Assembly: GCA_030407005.1 (NCBI GenBank)
Contig: JAUDYN010000001.1
Coordinates: forward strand, 2,418,001-2,482,000
From: Desarmillaria ectypa
Lineage: Eukaryota > Basidiomycota > Agaricomycetes > Agaricales > Physalacriaceae
Reading direction: 5' to 3'
Length of the DNA stretch: 64,000 nucleotides
Shown piece by piece: positions 35,567 through 47,844 of the stretch. The number at the start of each line of letters is the position of its first letter. The first letter of the stretch is position 1. The translations under genes were made by a program, and so were the position numbers. The notes beneath the pieces are model-generated. The model made no database searches. It saw only the letters and a list, made by a program, of their open reading frames with translations, and was not told the DNA's origin.

Positions 35567-36970
35567 CTACCAACCTAGTTCATACTTGGGAAATGGTACC
35601 ACTACAACCCCATCGTCTGGTTCTCCCATGCTCTCCCAGCAAGTTCCACATAAAATACAAGGACTCTCACCCAATCGCAGATCGCCTACAATGGACCAGA
35701 TTGCGGGTATTCTGTAGCATGCCCGACACAAATCTAGGGAGATCGGCGTCAGTTGCAGAGTGAAAGGATATCCAGATGACGGGTCTGAGAGACTCTTCAG
35801 TCTATGTGGGTGTTAGACATGGAACGGAAAAAAGAGAACGGAAGCATGCCTGATTTGTTCGACCAGGAAAAAGTGCTCGCAACTTCCTTGATGCAGAATC
35901 CAATACGGTTCGTTGATTCGAAGGGAAAGAGAACTCAGGATAGTATCATGGATGGACTCCGGCGCCTTGGTCAATGAACCGTGTTTTATTGAGTGCGTTG
36001 CGAGATACTGGAGCATTTTGCTAGGACGGGAGCGATATAGGACATCATACCGACAAATGGACCAGGAAGAACGTACTCGGCATAATCAGTTTCCTTCATA
36101 CCGTCGCTATATAGAACATCTCCGATGCATACCACAGAATCAGAATTTGCTTTGACGGCTTGAGTACTCTGATCCCTGGGGACCCGTCTATGCGACACTA
36201 TTTCCTCGGGAAGGTCGTTTGACGCGCAGGGCATCATCTCAACGATATCGCCCAAAGTCTGCGAAGTGAGAAGTGCGTGCTGAGATGTCCGCATGGTGGT
36301 ACTGGATCCCTTAGTGTATATTGTGACGGTAATGATTGCAAAACTCGTGTCATCGGGCAAGGAAGTGCCAGCATTAGAATCGGAGGGTCTCTGCAATAAG
36401 TAAGGCGATCAACAATGTATTCTATGAGGCGTCACACGAACACATTTGTTAAGGGCGTTCTGATCTGAATTCTTGGGCGGCCTTACAAAAAGAGAAGCTT
36501 CTGGACAAAGACTGAAAGCAAATAAGAGTCACATTGAACTGCGATTGACAAGCTTACGGGTAGCTGGAGAGATGTATAGTCTGAAGTGTCTTGTTCCACT
36601 CAAGTACTGCTGACGAGTCTTCTTCATCACTGTCCGCAGTATTCTGAGTTTTGCGGCGAGTTTTGGTTGTGTTTTGAGTAGCATATAAAGCATCTATAGC
36701 AGCGTTATGTTTCTTGAGGACATATGCAGATAACTCCGGATTGTCCCAGGTTTTGCCGACAACATCACGAATGTCGCTTATACTGGAGAATGCATGAGTG
36801 CCGAAAACCGTAAATGCAGGTAAAACGCACTTGAAATCGTCCGTGTCTGCATCACCAACAAAGGCGTGCTGAGGAACATTAAAAGAGACAAAATCTGCGA
36901 TAGGTATGGGTTCTGAAGGTGGCCCAAAGTAAAACTCGAGATTGCGAGCTAACCTAGCAGTAGCAGTCAT
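35567..36970 (-). CDS. SNAPC3-like snRNA-activating complex subunit
   Basis: SNAPC3 (SNAP50) is part of the complex that binds snRNA gene promoters in animals. The spliced protein starts MTATARLARNLEFYFGPPSE and has an acidic linker (ADSDEEDSSAVLEW). The conserved C-terminal half runs SQTLGDIVEMMPC, CIGDVLYSDG with DYAD, YWILHQGSCEHFFLVEQIR, and the zinc-binding end: CRACYRIPAIW ... GESPCILCGTCWE, ending PFPKYELGW. This Cys pattern matches the SNAP50 C-terminal domain. Exons join in frame at 36.8, 36.55, 36.45, 36.05 and 35.85 kb; the intron at 35802-35849 starts with GC. The ATG at 36970 is the only in-frame start. The family is supported by motifs; its role in basidiomycetes is inferred. 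Confidence 0.8.
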
Positions 36971-37684
36971 GGTCCGTGCGTGAGAATAGCTGCGTTTGCG
37001 TCATCGACAAACTTTGACCAAAATCTCATGGAGATTTGAGATTTTGGACACAAATCTCGATCGAATGCATCGAACGCGTCTCGAGAGAAGCAGGAGAGAA
37101 GGGCTATTCGACACAGTGATAGTCGCCCCGCATTCACTTTTTACCTTCTACTTATGGCCATGCCACCGTTAATATCAACGCCAACAGTAAGGATAACGGT
37201 AACGGTCATTCAAGTTCCAGAGAGCAGTAGCAACAGAGCTACTGGCGGAGGCGCCGATTCCGGCACTGAGGGCAACAGTGGCGGCAGAGGAACTCCCAGC
37301 GCTAATGGCAACAGAGCAACTTGAAGGATGACGACCGCCATAGCATTATCCCCCTGGCTTAAATGCTCTCCCTAGCAGTTTTTCTACCGACAATTGCGAA
37401 AGAGTCCGGGGACTAGTTGGATTAGTGTAAGTATTGCTAGTTATTCTGTTGTAATTCTATGGCGTAGCTGTTATTGATAAATTATCTGCTATTATTCTCT
37501 GTCAATCGTAACTGTGATGGCTCGGCGTACCATAATCGTGCAGAGTGAAATGATATTACAGGTAACAGCTATGTGATGGCTACAAGCTAAAGGTAACTAG
37601 GTTCCAGGTTTGTAATGTACGCATTCCACTCTGCCCAGCTGGGAATAATTTCAGATAACAACGTCGTCCACGAGACACTAAGAC
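36971..37684. other. Intergenic region upstream of the SNAPC3-like gene
   Basis: About 714 bp between two minus-strand genes. It contains an inverted repeat (listed separately) and a plus-strand ORF of 56 residues (37154-37324; MAMPPLIS... with Gly/Asn/Ser-rich end) that has no family support. The rest is A/T-rich and shows nothing clear. Confidence 0.4.
37018..37047. repeat. 11-bp perfect inverted repeat
   Basis: CCAAAATCTCA and its reverse complement TGAGATTTTGG, spaced by 8 bp, lie 48 bp upstream of the SNAPC3-like start. A third partial copy (AAATCTC) follows at 37052. It could be a dimer binding site or a hairpin in the 5' leader. Confidence 0.6.
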
Positions 37685-40652
37685 TCACTCAAATCCTGCC
37701 GGAGCACCAGTCCACATGTTGATGGTATTGTTTCCTACTTCTTCTAACAACCCGAAGTCTGTATATGTTGAGGGCCCTGAAAATGGTGTCTGCGGATGAC
37801 TGGAGGCCTGGAAATTGAAGGCATCGCCAACTTGAATGGCTCCAACTTCGTTGGCAGATGGTGTCAGATTTTCGTCGAAGTATTGTTGATCACCTTCATG
37901 ATAATCATTACTAACATTCATGTCACAGGCGGCGTATATACTTACCAGATAATTGAGCATTTCGCGAGCTTGTTGGTATTGATTCGTACGAGTCCCATGC
38001 TTGAACAGCAGGAGCAGGCCCGGATAAATAGACAGATATATCGTTCTCCCGCGCGCGCTTTTTAGACGTGAAATCTTCCTCCGTAAGTGACGCATTGCCA
38101 ATGGTCGAAATCCCATTAAGCATATCCCTTTGGTTCCGTAAGAAACCGGACGGCGAGGTGATTTGGTTAGCGGATAAATCTCACCATAGACGACCAGCAA
38201 TATTCCACCTATGGAAACGTCAGTACACACACTATTGATGGCGTGAATAGGTACCTTTCAGAAGCATATTTCAAAGTTGCCTTGCACTTCTCGACATCAG
38301 CTAGCTCTTTTTGTAGATTCAAGGAAAGGCCAGCGCGTTTACCACTCCAGATGTTCATAGACAGAACAACTCCTGAAACGAAGGCTCCCATCTGCGATCA
38401 AGAGTCAGAGATAAGTAGAGACGAGTGGATGATAACTACAGACTATAATATGCGGTATAACTGTTTCGATTTTAGCGCAGTGGACGTCGACCACGTGGCT
38501 GCATGATCTAGCGGCATTCGTGCATATGGCGAGAGATGGGAAAGACAGAGGAGAGTCTGTATGCAGAAAAGGCCGATGTATCTGTATCTGCAGCATGTAG
38601 TACATGCAGTACAAAGCCGCAGATTGGAACAGGAAGGTAGAATCTTTACGGTGCGGATCCCAACGGACTAAGAATATGCTGCATCAACGACCGCATCCGG
38701 TAGCAAATAATTCACGAAGACATACGATGATCAGGGATGGAATCAACCCATGCGTTTAGTGAGGAATCTAAGTCTGCGACAAGACGTTGCTCCCAATCCT
38801 TGCCAGTAAGCCCTAGCATGGCACGAGACTTTTTGATGGAATACAGGGTCCTAAGCACAAACGCCAAAATCTCGCACAACTTGAGATGCAAACAGAAATA
38901 TGTTATTTTTGAGGGCGTGTTTGGGGGCTGGTGAAAATGAACTCTTCCGTTGGGTTCGATCTCCCAATATTCGTCATCGCATTCGACTGGGGTTTCCAGG
39001 TCAAAACTGCGAGGAAAAATGTAAATACTGGAAACACAGTCATGAAGTTGACACACTCTTCATCCCGTATTATGGATGGTCGTCCGAGGAATAGACTGAT
39101 GAGCCTATCGAGTGTGATAAGAGCCCTGTCATTTAACGAATGCCTATCAGTGTTTACTATCGACAGTGAGGCTGACGGACCAAAATGCCCTTTTCTTCAG
39201 CTCATCCTCGACGGTCGGCTGGTGACCTTCTGGCTTACGTCTATGCAATCCTATCTCGACCGCGAAACGCATTCCGATTCCAACCATGGTCCAGCCGAAC
39301 TGAGGGACCGAAGTACCAAGAGAGTAAATCACTCCCATCTTCATACCAGAGTTAATAAACATACAAAGGTCCAAGGGAAAACAAACTTGCAGCATAATAT
39401 TGCAGTTCGTACAACGACGGTGACTCATATATGGCGTTTTTGACGATACGTACTTGTTCAAAGAACTTCCAACCGGACGAAAGTTTTGCGTTAGGATCTG
39501 AGTAAACTCTTGGATCGTTGGAATATCTAGAAGCAATGGCAAGAACGAGTAGCAATGCAGCGCCAAAATTGTGATCCCGCAAATGAAGACCTTGGGCAAT
39601 ATTGTTGTCAAATGTAGGCCGGTGCAGCATGGGAAGAATAACGTTGATCGTGTTGAAGTAGATATCAACCAGTGAAAGTATTAGATCATCGTCTGGGAAC
39701 ACATAATGAGGTGTTTCTTGTTCTGCGGTTTCGCGCTCCCACTAACATCATCAACAGTTTGGAAGTAGCGTTGCAAATTAAGAGCACTGCTCACTGGCTG
39801 GAGTTCAAAATATTGATGATAGTCTGGCACAGAGAGGGCAGCTTCGTTACCCATAAACTCGGTTTTTATAGTCATGGCGCTTTTGACGAGTGAAAAGCTG
39901 CTGGAAGGGCCGAAATACCTGTTGCCAAATGTGTGTAGGGACATCCGTTTCATGTGCTCCAGCAGCTCAATGTGCGGAAGGTCATCTTCTGCGCTATCTG
40001 ATGGTTCGGATAGTTGGCGGGGACTTGACGACTCGCCCCTGCTGTCTTGTAGTGATGGCGGGCTGTGATGCGGTTGAATCGGAGAATATTCCCGAAGAGC
40101 TTCACCCTCTGGTAGCACGACCTCCGGCTTGAGCTGGGACTTGTTAAACACGCCGGCAGATGAATGAAGCGGGTACGCAGTGCTCACCTCCTTCAACATA
40201 TCCTCGAGCTTGTTGACGCGTTGTTCAAGTTCCTCTACATAACTACTGGAAGGAGGATGAGACCAAGAACGGAATGATGGACGTTAAATGTACTTTGTTT
40301 TTGGACCACGCTTCTACAGGGAATGAGTTGAGTTGTAGTATTAGACAAGCATGCCGGAGAAGCCTACCTTGACAGGATCGGTGTGCATACATTTTGAGTC
40401 GAATGCGATGCAGTTTGAACAGCGACCGCTTGGCATGGTCGCACTATCACCTGGGACATGGATGAAGCGGCTGGAACTGAGATGAAGCGAACATCAGGCC
40501 TACACTTGACTGGAAGATGTGTCAGATACGCCCCTAGAGACGATAAAGGGTGAAATACTTTTCTTCTTGCGACAAATATCGCAAGCGCCAGGAAGGCGAC
40601 GTTTCTTTGAAGTTACGACAGAGGCGTCGTCTGTATATTCGCTTTCGAGCAT
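37685..40652 (-). CDS. Zn2Cys6 transcription factor with fungal-specific domain
   Basis: A nuclear zinc-cluster regulator. Exon 1 (40559-40652) starts MLESEYTDDAS and ends in CDICRKKK. A 6-nt exon (40504-40509) supplies the next residues, and exon 3 begins at 40450, rebuilding KCDSATMPSGRCSNC and AFDSKC: a perfect C-x2-C-x6-C-x9-C-x2-C-x6-C cluster. A Ser-rich linker follows. The fungal transcription factor domain has LILSLVDIYFNTINVILPM, LHRPTFDNNI, ALLLVLAIASRYSNDPRV, and further on GIGMRFAVEIGLHRRK and FDLETPVECDDEYWE. The C-terminal part includes MNIWSGKRAGLSLN and ends WTGAPAGFE. About ten exons. It is divergent from the 2-methylcitrate dehydratase gene, so it may control it, but the sequence does not show this. 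Target and inducer unknown. Confidence 0.87.
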
Positions 40653-40861
40653 GAGGAGGCGAGACGATTTTAATTACTTGAGTATGTTGTTTTTGACTCG
40701 ATGCCGTCTGATATATATTCCTCGGCAACGCAACGGCTATATCCGCGTGACCGTCCCAAGCGCGCCTTTCCGGCTATTACCGGAGGTCAAGTCGAGCGTA
40801 TTTCAAGCCGAGTCTGGGGCAACCCGACTCTTTCTGCTACCATCACAGGACAGGCCCCCAA

Positions 40862-42827
40862 ATGCTCAACCGTGCCTCCAGTCGCTCCCTGCTGCGCAAG
40901 TTCCCCCGCCAAATCCCTCTCACCGTCAGTTTCTCTACCCTCAATACTTACAAACGTCCTTCTCTTGCTCCCTTTGCTTCTCCCTCCATTTGCGCGCGAA
41001 ATATGTCTGCTACCCACGGTGGCGAGTCTACCCTCAGGCCTGAGCCAGATAAGGTCCTGCAAGATATCGCAGATTATGTTCACAACTTTCAAATTGACCC
41101 CACGGGGTTGGCGATGAAGACCGCGTCCCTTTGCTTGATTGATACCATTGGTTGCGGTCTCGAGGCATTGAGGTTCCCAGAGTGCACGAAACTACTTGGC
41201 CCCGTTGTTGAAGGCACCGTCGTTCCTAACGGTACGCTTCCACCCTTTCTGTCCTCCCTCAACTCCCCTCAAATCTCCATCCGGCACAGGCACCAAAGTA
41301 CCCGGAACCAACTATCAGTTGGATCCCATCCGGGGCGCTTTCAACATAGGCACCATTATTCGGTGGCTTGATTTCAATGACTGCTTCCTAGCTGCTGAAT
41401 GTATGTATCGTAAGAATCCTATCTATGTGCTTATTGCCTGACCGCCGTCTTCCAGGGGGTCATCCCTCTGACAATCTTGGTGCAATTCTTGCTGTCGCTG
41501 ACCACCTTTCTCGTCAAGGACAGTCTTTTGCTGTCAAGGACCTCCTCGAAGGCATGATCAAGGCTCACGAAATACAGGGAGGTCTTGCCCTCCTCAATTC
41601 GTTCAACAGGGTCGGCTTGGACCACGTCGTTCTCGTCAAAGTCGCCTCCACTGCAGTGGTATCCAAGATGCTTGGACTCAACCGTGATCAGACGATCGAT
41701 GCTATCTCACAAGCTTGGGTCGATGGTCAATCACTTCGTACCTATCGCCATGCTCCCAACACCGGACCTCGTAAATCCTGGGCGGCTGGTGATGCTTGCT
41801 CCCGTGCGGTCAACCTCGCCCTTCTTGTCAAGAAGGGTGAGAAGGGTCTCCCATCTGTTCTTACTGCCAAGACGTGGGGTTTCTATGATGTTCTATTCAA
41901 GGTAGTGACATCTGTAGCCGGTTATACGAAATGTCTAATTCTCTATCATGCAGGGCAAGCCTTTTGAGTTCCAGATCCCCTTCTCTTCCTACATCATGGA
42001 AAACGTCCTCTTCAAGATCTCTTATCCCGCCGAATTCCATGCTCAAACTGCCGTTGAGGCGGCTTATATCGTCCACGCAAAATTGAAAGAGCTGGGAAAG
42101 ACTGCAGAGGACATCAAGAGCGTCAGAATCCGAACCCAAGAAGCTGCCATCAGGATTATTGACAAGAAGGGCCCACTCGACAACTTTGCTGACCGAGAGT
42201 GAGTGACTATATCGCAGTACCTGGTTCTGTTTTAACCCTTCCGCAGTCACGCCATCAACTACATGGTGGCGTATCCTTTGATTTTCGGCGAACTCACTTC
42301 GGAAAGCTAGTACGCGTGTTACTTGTCTATTCAAACGACTTTTTTCACTCACATCCCTTCTAGCACTGACGCCTCCGCCGCTGACCCACGCATCGACGCC
42401 CTTCGTGCCAAAATACACTGCGTTGAGGATAAGCGTTTCAGTGTCGAATATCACGAACCTTCCAAGCGGTCTATCGGTAACGCCCTCCTTGTCGAGTTGA
42501 ACGATGGCACTGTGTTGGATGAGGTCGAGGTCGAATACCCCGTCGGACACAAGAGGCGTCGGGATGAGGGTACTCCCCTTTTGATTAAAAAGTTCACTAG
42601 GTAACTGTTCTTCTTTTCTTACTGCTTCGTCGTATTTACGGTTATTCAAAAGACATATCTCCCATCACTACGACGCAGCGCACCAGAAGAAGTGAGCGTC
42701 TAAGGCTGTGCTTGATATTGTTTGCGCTGACATGAATTGTAGGATTTTGGACATAGTCACAGGCGATTCTGTTCCATTCTGGAACCTCCCAGTTGATAAG
42801 TTTACCGACCTTTTCGTCAAGCCTTAG
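40862..42827 (+). CDS. 2-methylcitrate dehydratase, mitochondrial (PrpD family)
   Basis: This enzyme of the MmgE/PrpD family dehydrates 2-methylcitrate in the 2-methylcitrate cycle, which removes propionyl-CoA in mitochondria. The N-terminus [17 protein letters not shown] is basic with an Arg/Ser-rich helix, a good mitochondrial targeting signal. Core motifs are [71 protein letters not shown] and [19 protein letters not shown]. The end is rebuilt over two late introns to [19 protein letters not shown] and finishes FTDLFVKP, stop at 42825-42827. About eight exons. It is divergent from a zinc-cluster regulator with a 209-bp shared region. The identification is secure; an alternative member of the same superfamily (another PrpD-like lyase) is unlikely given the targeting signal. 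Confidence 0.92.
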
Positions 42828-43046
42828 AAGTCTGCAGTCACAGAGCACTGTGGTTACTTCAGGCGTAAGTAAACCTTGCTGTCATTGTCATGTATCAAAG
42901 CTACAGAGTGGCAAAACATTTAGAATGACAGTTACATTTTGTACAAAACATATAAAGCTACATTTGACTGGGCCATGGATGCCTGAATACTGTACTACTA
43001 ACAAAGCGAATCGAAAACATCAAAGCGAATGAAAGAGAAGGAAAGC

Positions 43047-45278
43047 CTAATTCACAGACTTCTTGTGCTTGTTCCTTCCCTTTCTGGCCAGATTTTCCTC
43101 TACCCCATTTCCCTTGTCGCTTCTATAGACATGTCTACTCTTTCGGTGATCTGTTGTATTGTTAAATGCCGATGCGAATCGCTGTTTTGCACCCAGGACA
43201 GACGGATCGGGATGAGGTCCCGATCTTCCGGCTTTTTGGGGGCTGGATGATCTATCGACTTTACGACGCAAGGGCGCTGGCGGCGGCGAGTGCGGATTGA
43301 TATCTCTTAACATGGAAGAAAAGGGTGCAGTCGGTTCCAGGAATCCTTCTACGTCTTCTTCTGGAACGGCTGAGAGTCGGCGTTGAATGAGACGCGCCAG
43401 AGGGATTGAGCGCGGCTGTCGGGATATAGTGCGTAAGTGATTCTGGAATTCGGGCGAAGTAGGAGAAGGAGGCATGGAAGTACTGTGGCTGGGCTTGGAA
43501 ACATTTATAGATGGTGCTGGCGGTAGCGGGCTGTTGGGAGGGAGGCCAGGAGGGGGTGGGGACATCTCAAAGAAGCCTTGGGAGTCATGGTAATATAGAG
43601 ATCTATGGATTGTCGGTCGAGACGGACGTACAGAAAAATCGGGAGGATCATCGATGAAAATATCGGGGTTACTCATGCGCTTAACAACAAACCTCCGCAG
43701 CTCCGCATCCGGGTTCCTGGCTTCAAGGACAGGTCTTTGGAATCGATCGAATGGCATAGGAGGGTCATATTCGTGGTAAATCATGTCATTGGAGCTCGCA
43801 GAAAAGTAAGGAGACCATTGTGGTTCAGAAGAGTTGGGCGGAGTAGGTAGGGCGCTTTGCAGTTGCTTGATACGGTACTGATGGGCGATATCAATGGCAG
43901 ACATACGAGGTCCAGTAGGAATAATAACTTGTGAGGTTAATTGTGGATTTGTGCGAGATTCAACAAAGAGGCGGGGGCCAGACTGAGGAAGAATCGGACT
44001 TATACGAGAGAAAGAGGAGGCAGAGTTATACGGATGATTTGTGTCTTTTGCGACTGAATTCGTCAACCATTGAATTCCAAGCCCAACGAGGCGGTCATCG
44101 GCGGCTGAGAGGTCCTGCAGAGGCTCTGAGAAAGATGCCCTTCTTGTTGACTCGAAGTTCGAGTGTCGTTCGTATCTTGAATTGCCGTGGCTTGCGCACA
44201 GATTGGGTTTGTCTGAGACAAATGACGAATTGACCTGTGGAGACTGCAACGTAGACACGTTATACTTCGAAAGAGCCGAAGTCGGAAGAATGGGAAAAGA
44301 CTGAGAGTTCTGTCGCACAGCAAGTTGAAGGACTTGAGTTTTGAGCCGCTGTGATTGCGTGAGAGCAGAAGGAAGATGGACGGCCTTTCTTTCTTCATTG
44401 CTAGACGGATGCGGTCGAGGATCACCAGAAAGAGGTGCATCGGTACCAAGACCCCAGATCATTCGAGACATATCCTCTCCTTCGACGATGGTGCCTTCTG
44501 CACCACTATTACACAGTTAGTGATGAAAATGAATCATTGCCAGCCACTCACGATGGGCAACGAGCGTAGGGCAATGAGAGTGGGCCGTGTAATGCTGGTA
44601 TCGGTCTGGGAGGAGAATTTGCCCAGGTTAACCACCCTAGAGAGATGTTGTGAGAGTATATAATGACACAGTGAAAGAAAATTGACCTTCATTTCCTTCA
44701 AAGGTGGGCTGCGACTCAGACTTTTGGTGGAGAAAAGATGCGGGGACTTGTACGTCGTTCCCGATGATCATGATAGATTCAGGAGAAGAAGGGGGAGAAG
44801 GTGTTCGTGGAAGACCAGAGCAGTGCAGTCGACGCGTTCGAATGTGTTGTAAGCTATTCTCTGAAGAAAGGTGAGTGCCGGAGGTATCGGTAGAGATCGA
44901 GGTGTCAAAGCATTCGGAGGAAAAGGAATCATCTTTGAGAAGAGAGGTTTTGGAATACTCAGTAAGAGATACAATGCGAGCACCTGATCCACCAGGATTT
45001 ACCCTACTTGGAGGGGAAGTTTCTGGCAGAGACACCACGCGATCAGTGCCAGTTGGTACTTGAGAAGGGCCATTGAAAGGTAAACGAGGCTTGTGAAGGC
45101 GGCGCATGACTGGAGAGGATTCTAGCGATGAGGATGCATCGTTCAGGTCGGTATATGCGCTTAGTTCCGCTGGGGATGTAGCAACTACACCGGAAGGCGA
45201 AGAGACCGATGAAGACGGCAAAGGAACGGCAGAATCCGTTTGAACGGCACGGTCGACATACTCTCTGTCGTCAGCCAT
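43047..45278 (-). CDS. Unknown Ser/Pro-rich protein with a conserved central block
   Basis: I cannot name a function. Three exons (44687-45278, 44552-44636, 43047-44505) fit exactly and give 711 residues. The N-terminal third is Ser/Thr/Pro-rich. The middle exon and its joins produce a strikingly ordered block, GWLTWANSPPRPIPALHGPL then SLPYARCPSGAEGTIVEGED and MSRMIWGLG, very different from the low-complexity flanks. The C-terminal half is again disordered, with Pro-rich stretches (MSPPPPGLPPNSPLPP) and a basic end (KGRNKHKKSVN). No membrane segment or catalytic motif is seen. The layout suits a scaffold or regulator with one short folded or binding motif. It is convergent with the dehydratase and divergent from the carboxypeptidase. 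Confidence 0.78.
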
Positions 45279-45914
45279 CAGCACAGAAAAGTGTTATCAA
45301 CGTTGCTGCCAAGTGCTGCAGAACTTGATGGCAAAAGAAAGAATGGGTGGAGCAGGCGGTCAGCGGAAACTGAAAAGCCAAGAAGAGGTAAGCAAATAAG
45401 AGTAAATATCTAAACGCGTTGCGATCGGCGGACCTGTCCGAGGGCACGTGCCGGTACTCAGTGAGACTTTCATCTAAGATCAACATTCTCAGAGCGACAT
45501 TTGATAGTAACGTACAGATATGCATGCGTCGAACCGATATATGAACATCCTTTTGAGATCTGGGAACAAGCATATCGTCTGGCCCTGACACCCTTTACTC
45601 TGTTACCGCGGTGAATGCCAAGCTTGTGCTCATCTGCATCATATAATGATTCACTCATTCCAACTCCATCAATTATCAGAAAGCATTACAGATGTACAGC
45701 GCTCTATTTCGCAATTGTCTGATCCGACTTTTCGTAATGTACGTGGGGGGCATTCTATCAACGCATGGAAATTATGACCGACTCGCGCTCTGCGGCGTGC
45801 TCAGTCCGTACCTTGTAACTTGGTGATATTAGATACGATACCACGGGCCTCTCTTTCAAAATTCTTCAAGAACTTATAAACTCTAAGCCCCACCTCTTTC
45901 TTCGTCAGTCCCTC
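45279..45914. promoter_or_regulatory. Divergent intergenic region
   Basis: About 636 bp between the starts of the unknown Ser/Pro-rich gene and the carboxypeptidase. TATAAA at 45875-45880, 35 bp before the carboxypeptidase ATG, is a candidate TATA box. Short ORFs here have no support. Confidence 0.4.
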
Positions 45915-47723
45915 ATGTCTACCCTCCTGCCTCTCTTATTATTTACTGCCGGGCTGCTAGTCTCACCGGTCCTTTCCCAATCACTCTCCTTGACATCCAA
46001 CTCTGGCGTATGCGAAACGACAGATGGCATATCACAAGTGTCAGGATACATAAATATATCCGATGATAGCGACGACGCATTTTGGTTTTGGTTTTTTGAA
46101 GCTCGAGATGATCCAGACACCAAACCTTTGACCCTATGGCTGAACGGTGGGCCAGGATGTTCGGCTATGATTGGGCTATTCCAAGGTAAATACTTCACTG
46201 GCTCATACCTACTTGACTTGAAGCGACGAGCGCTTATACTTGATTCCCAGAAAGCGGACCATGCACAATCAATGATAACGCAGAGGCCGTTTATAATCCT
46301 TACAGCTGGAATAACTTCAGCAACAGTAAGTTTTGTCTTCACACAATTTCTCTTCCTTTTCGTGATGCTTGTTGCACAGTGATCTACATTGACCAACCTT
46401 TTGGAGCCGGGTTTTCCAGAGGATCGACTCTGGTCAATTCGACAGATGAAGCGGCGGACTTCATGTGGCAAGCGTTCCAGATCTTATTCGATCATAACAA
46501 ATTCAGCAGATTCAAAGGCAGAGAGTACGGTTCTAATATGTGTGCCTCCTGCCGATTTAACACAATTCTGGTTCACAGATTTATCATTGCAACAGAGTCC
46601 TATGGTGCTCGCTTTGGGCCGGTCTTTACACAGTACTTCCATGCACAAAATGCCAAAATTGAGAGCGGCAAGATCAATGGGACTCAGATAGAGGTTTCAA
46701 GATTGCTCATCAATAAGTGAGTAGTTGCGAGTTCATAGTTCTTCTGGTTCTTATGTATTTTCGTCGGAAGTGGTAAACACGATCCTGTAATTCAGATGCA
46801 AGCTTCGGTCGACTACGCAAGGCATGCTCCATCCTATGGACGCCTCGTCAATACATCCGTCTTAATGGATGTGGCAACGGCCTACAATGAAACTTGTCTA
46901 CCCGCTCTACAAGATTGCTATGACGATGGTGATGCTGACACTTGTCATGATGCTATTGCTTCCTGCGTACGCTGGTTCCTGGATGATATACCTCCGTCAT
47001 TTGATGATATCCTTCCCAGACTCATGACGTATTCAACCCCACGGTTGGAGAGAGAGACCCTAATGATTTGCGACAGAATTCCTCGACCCCTGCAGACGAT
47101 GTCGTTCCTCCTACGTTCTACCTCGATTATCTTGATGATGAAAACGTACTCGATCTGATTGGCGCTCAAGGGTCGTACGATCAATGTGATGATAGTATCA
47201 AGTCGCGCTTTTCTCGCAGTGGAGAAACGGGGCGTTCTTTCCTGTCTAATCTAGCGGAAATTGCAAGCGAGGGCAAAGTCAAGCTTCTGATCTGGGTTAG
47301 CGTTTGAACCGTGTAATAAAAATTGAGGCTAAATGTAAGTTTTTTTTTTTCAGGCTGGAGACGCTGATATGAAGTAAGTCTGTGCGAAGCAGCCTAACTT
47401 TTGTCTGATGTTTTTCAGAGCCAACTGGCTGGGTATTCACGAATGCATTGCCTCGATGGATTGGCCGGGTCGTTCTGCATTCAATGAGACATCACTGTCG
47501 GCATTGACTATCAACGGAAAGACTGTCGGTCAATATAAAACTGTCGTTGACACCAATCTAACATTCGTGCATGTCATCATTATCATCATTACTCCTCCTG
47601 AAGTTCTTACGCATTCCACTTAGCCGAGTCTTTGAAGCCGGTCATTCCATGCCAGCATATCAACCTGAGGTTGCACAAACTGTCTTTGCCAGATTTTTGA
47701 ATGGAGACGTTAACACTGACTAG
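45915..47723 (+). CDS. Secreted serine carboxypeptidase (S10)
   Basis: An S10 peptidase that removes C-terminal residues, likely secreted or vacuolar. The start MSTLLPLLLFTAGLLVSPVL is a signal peptide. Family motifs in order: WFWFFEARDDP, LTLWLNGGPGCSAMIGLF, ESGPCTIN, YSWNNFSNMIYIDQPFGAGF, the catalytic Ser in TESYG, the Asp in LIWAGDAD, NWLG, and the His in EAGHSMPAYQPE. Cysteines in the middle (CLPALQDC, CHDAIASC) fit the insertion loop. Exon joins are clear up to about 47.55 kb. The last junction is ambiguous: I prefer a donor after NLTF and an acceptor giving FLRIPLSRVFEAGH. Stop at 47721-47723. It is convergent with the RNase H2 subunit gene. The family call is certain; the preferred substrate is not. 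Confidence 0.9.
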
Positions 47724-47844
47724 ATAAGGCAAGTGATGGCGCCTTCTTTATCCATTATCTGTAGCAATAAACTCTAGTATCATTATATCAATGGATATAC
47801 GGCCTCTTGCACGGACTCAATCGCCTAAAGATCCTGAATTGCAA

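Noticed and set aside
33306..35578. Several plus-strand frames opposite COG7
   Set aside because: They are antisense shadows of a long conserved coding frame.
37154..37324. 56-codon plus-strand ORF with Gly/Ser-rich end
   Set aside because: Low complexity, no splice or family support; mentioned only in the intergenic entry.
38940..38965. GGGTTCGATCTCCC resembling a tRNA T-arm
   Set aside because: It lies in the coding exon of the zinc-cluster regulator and has no matching acceptor or anticodon arms.
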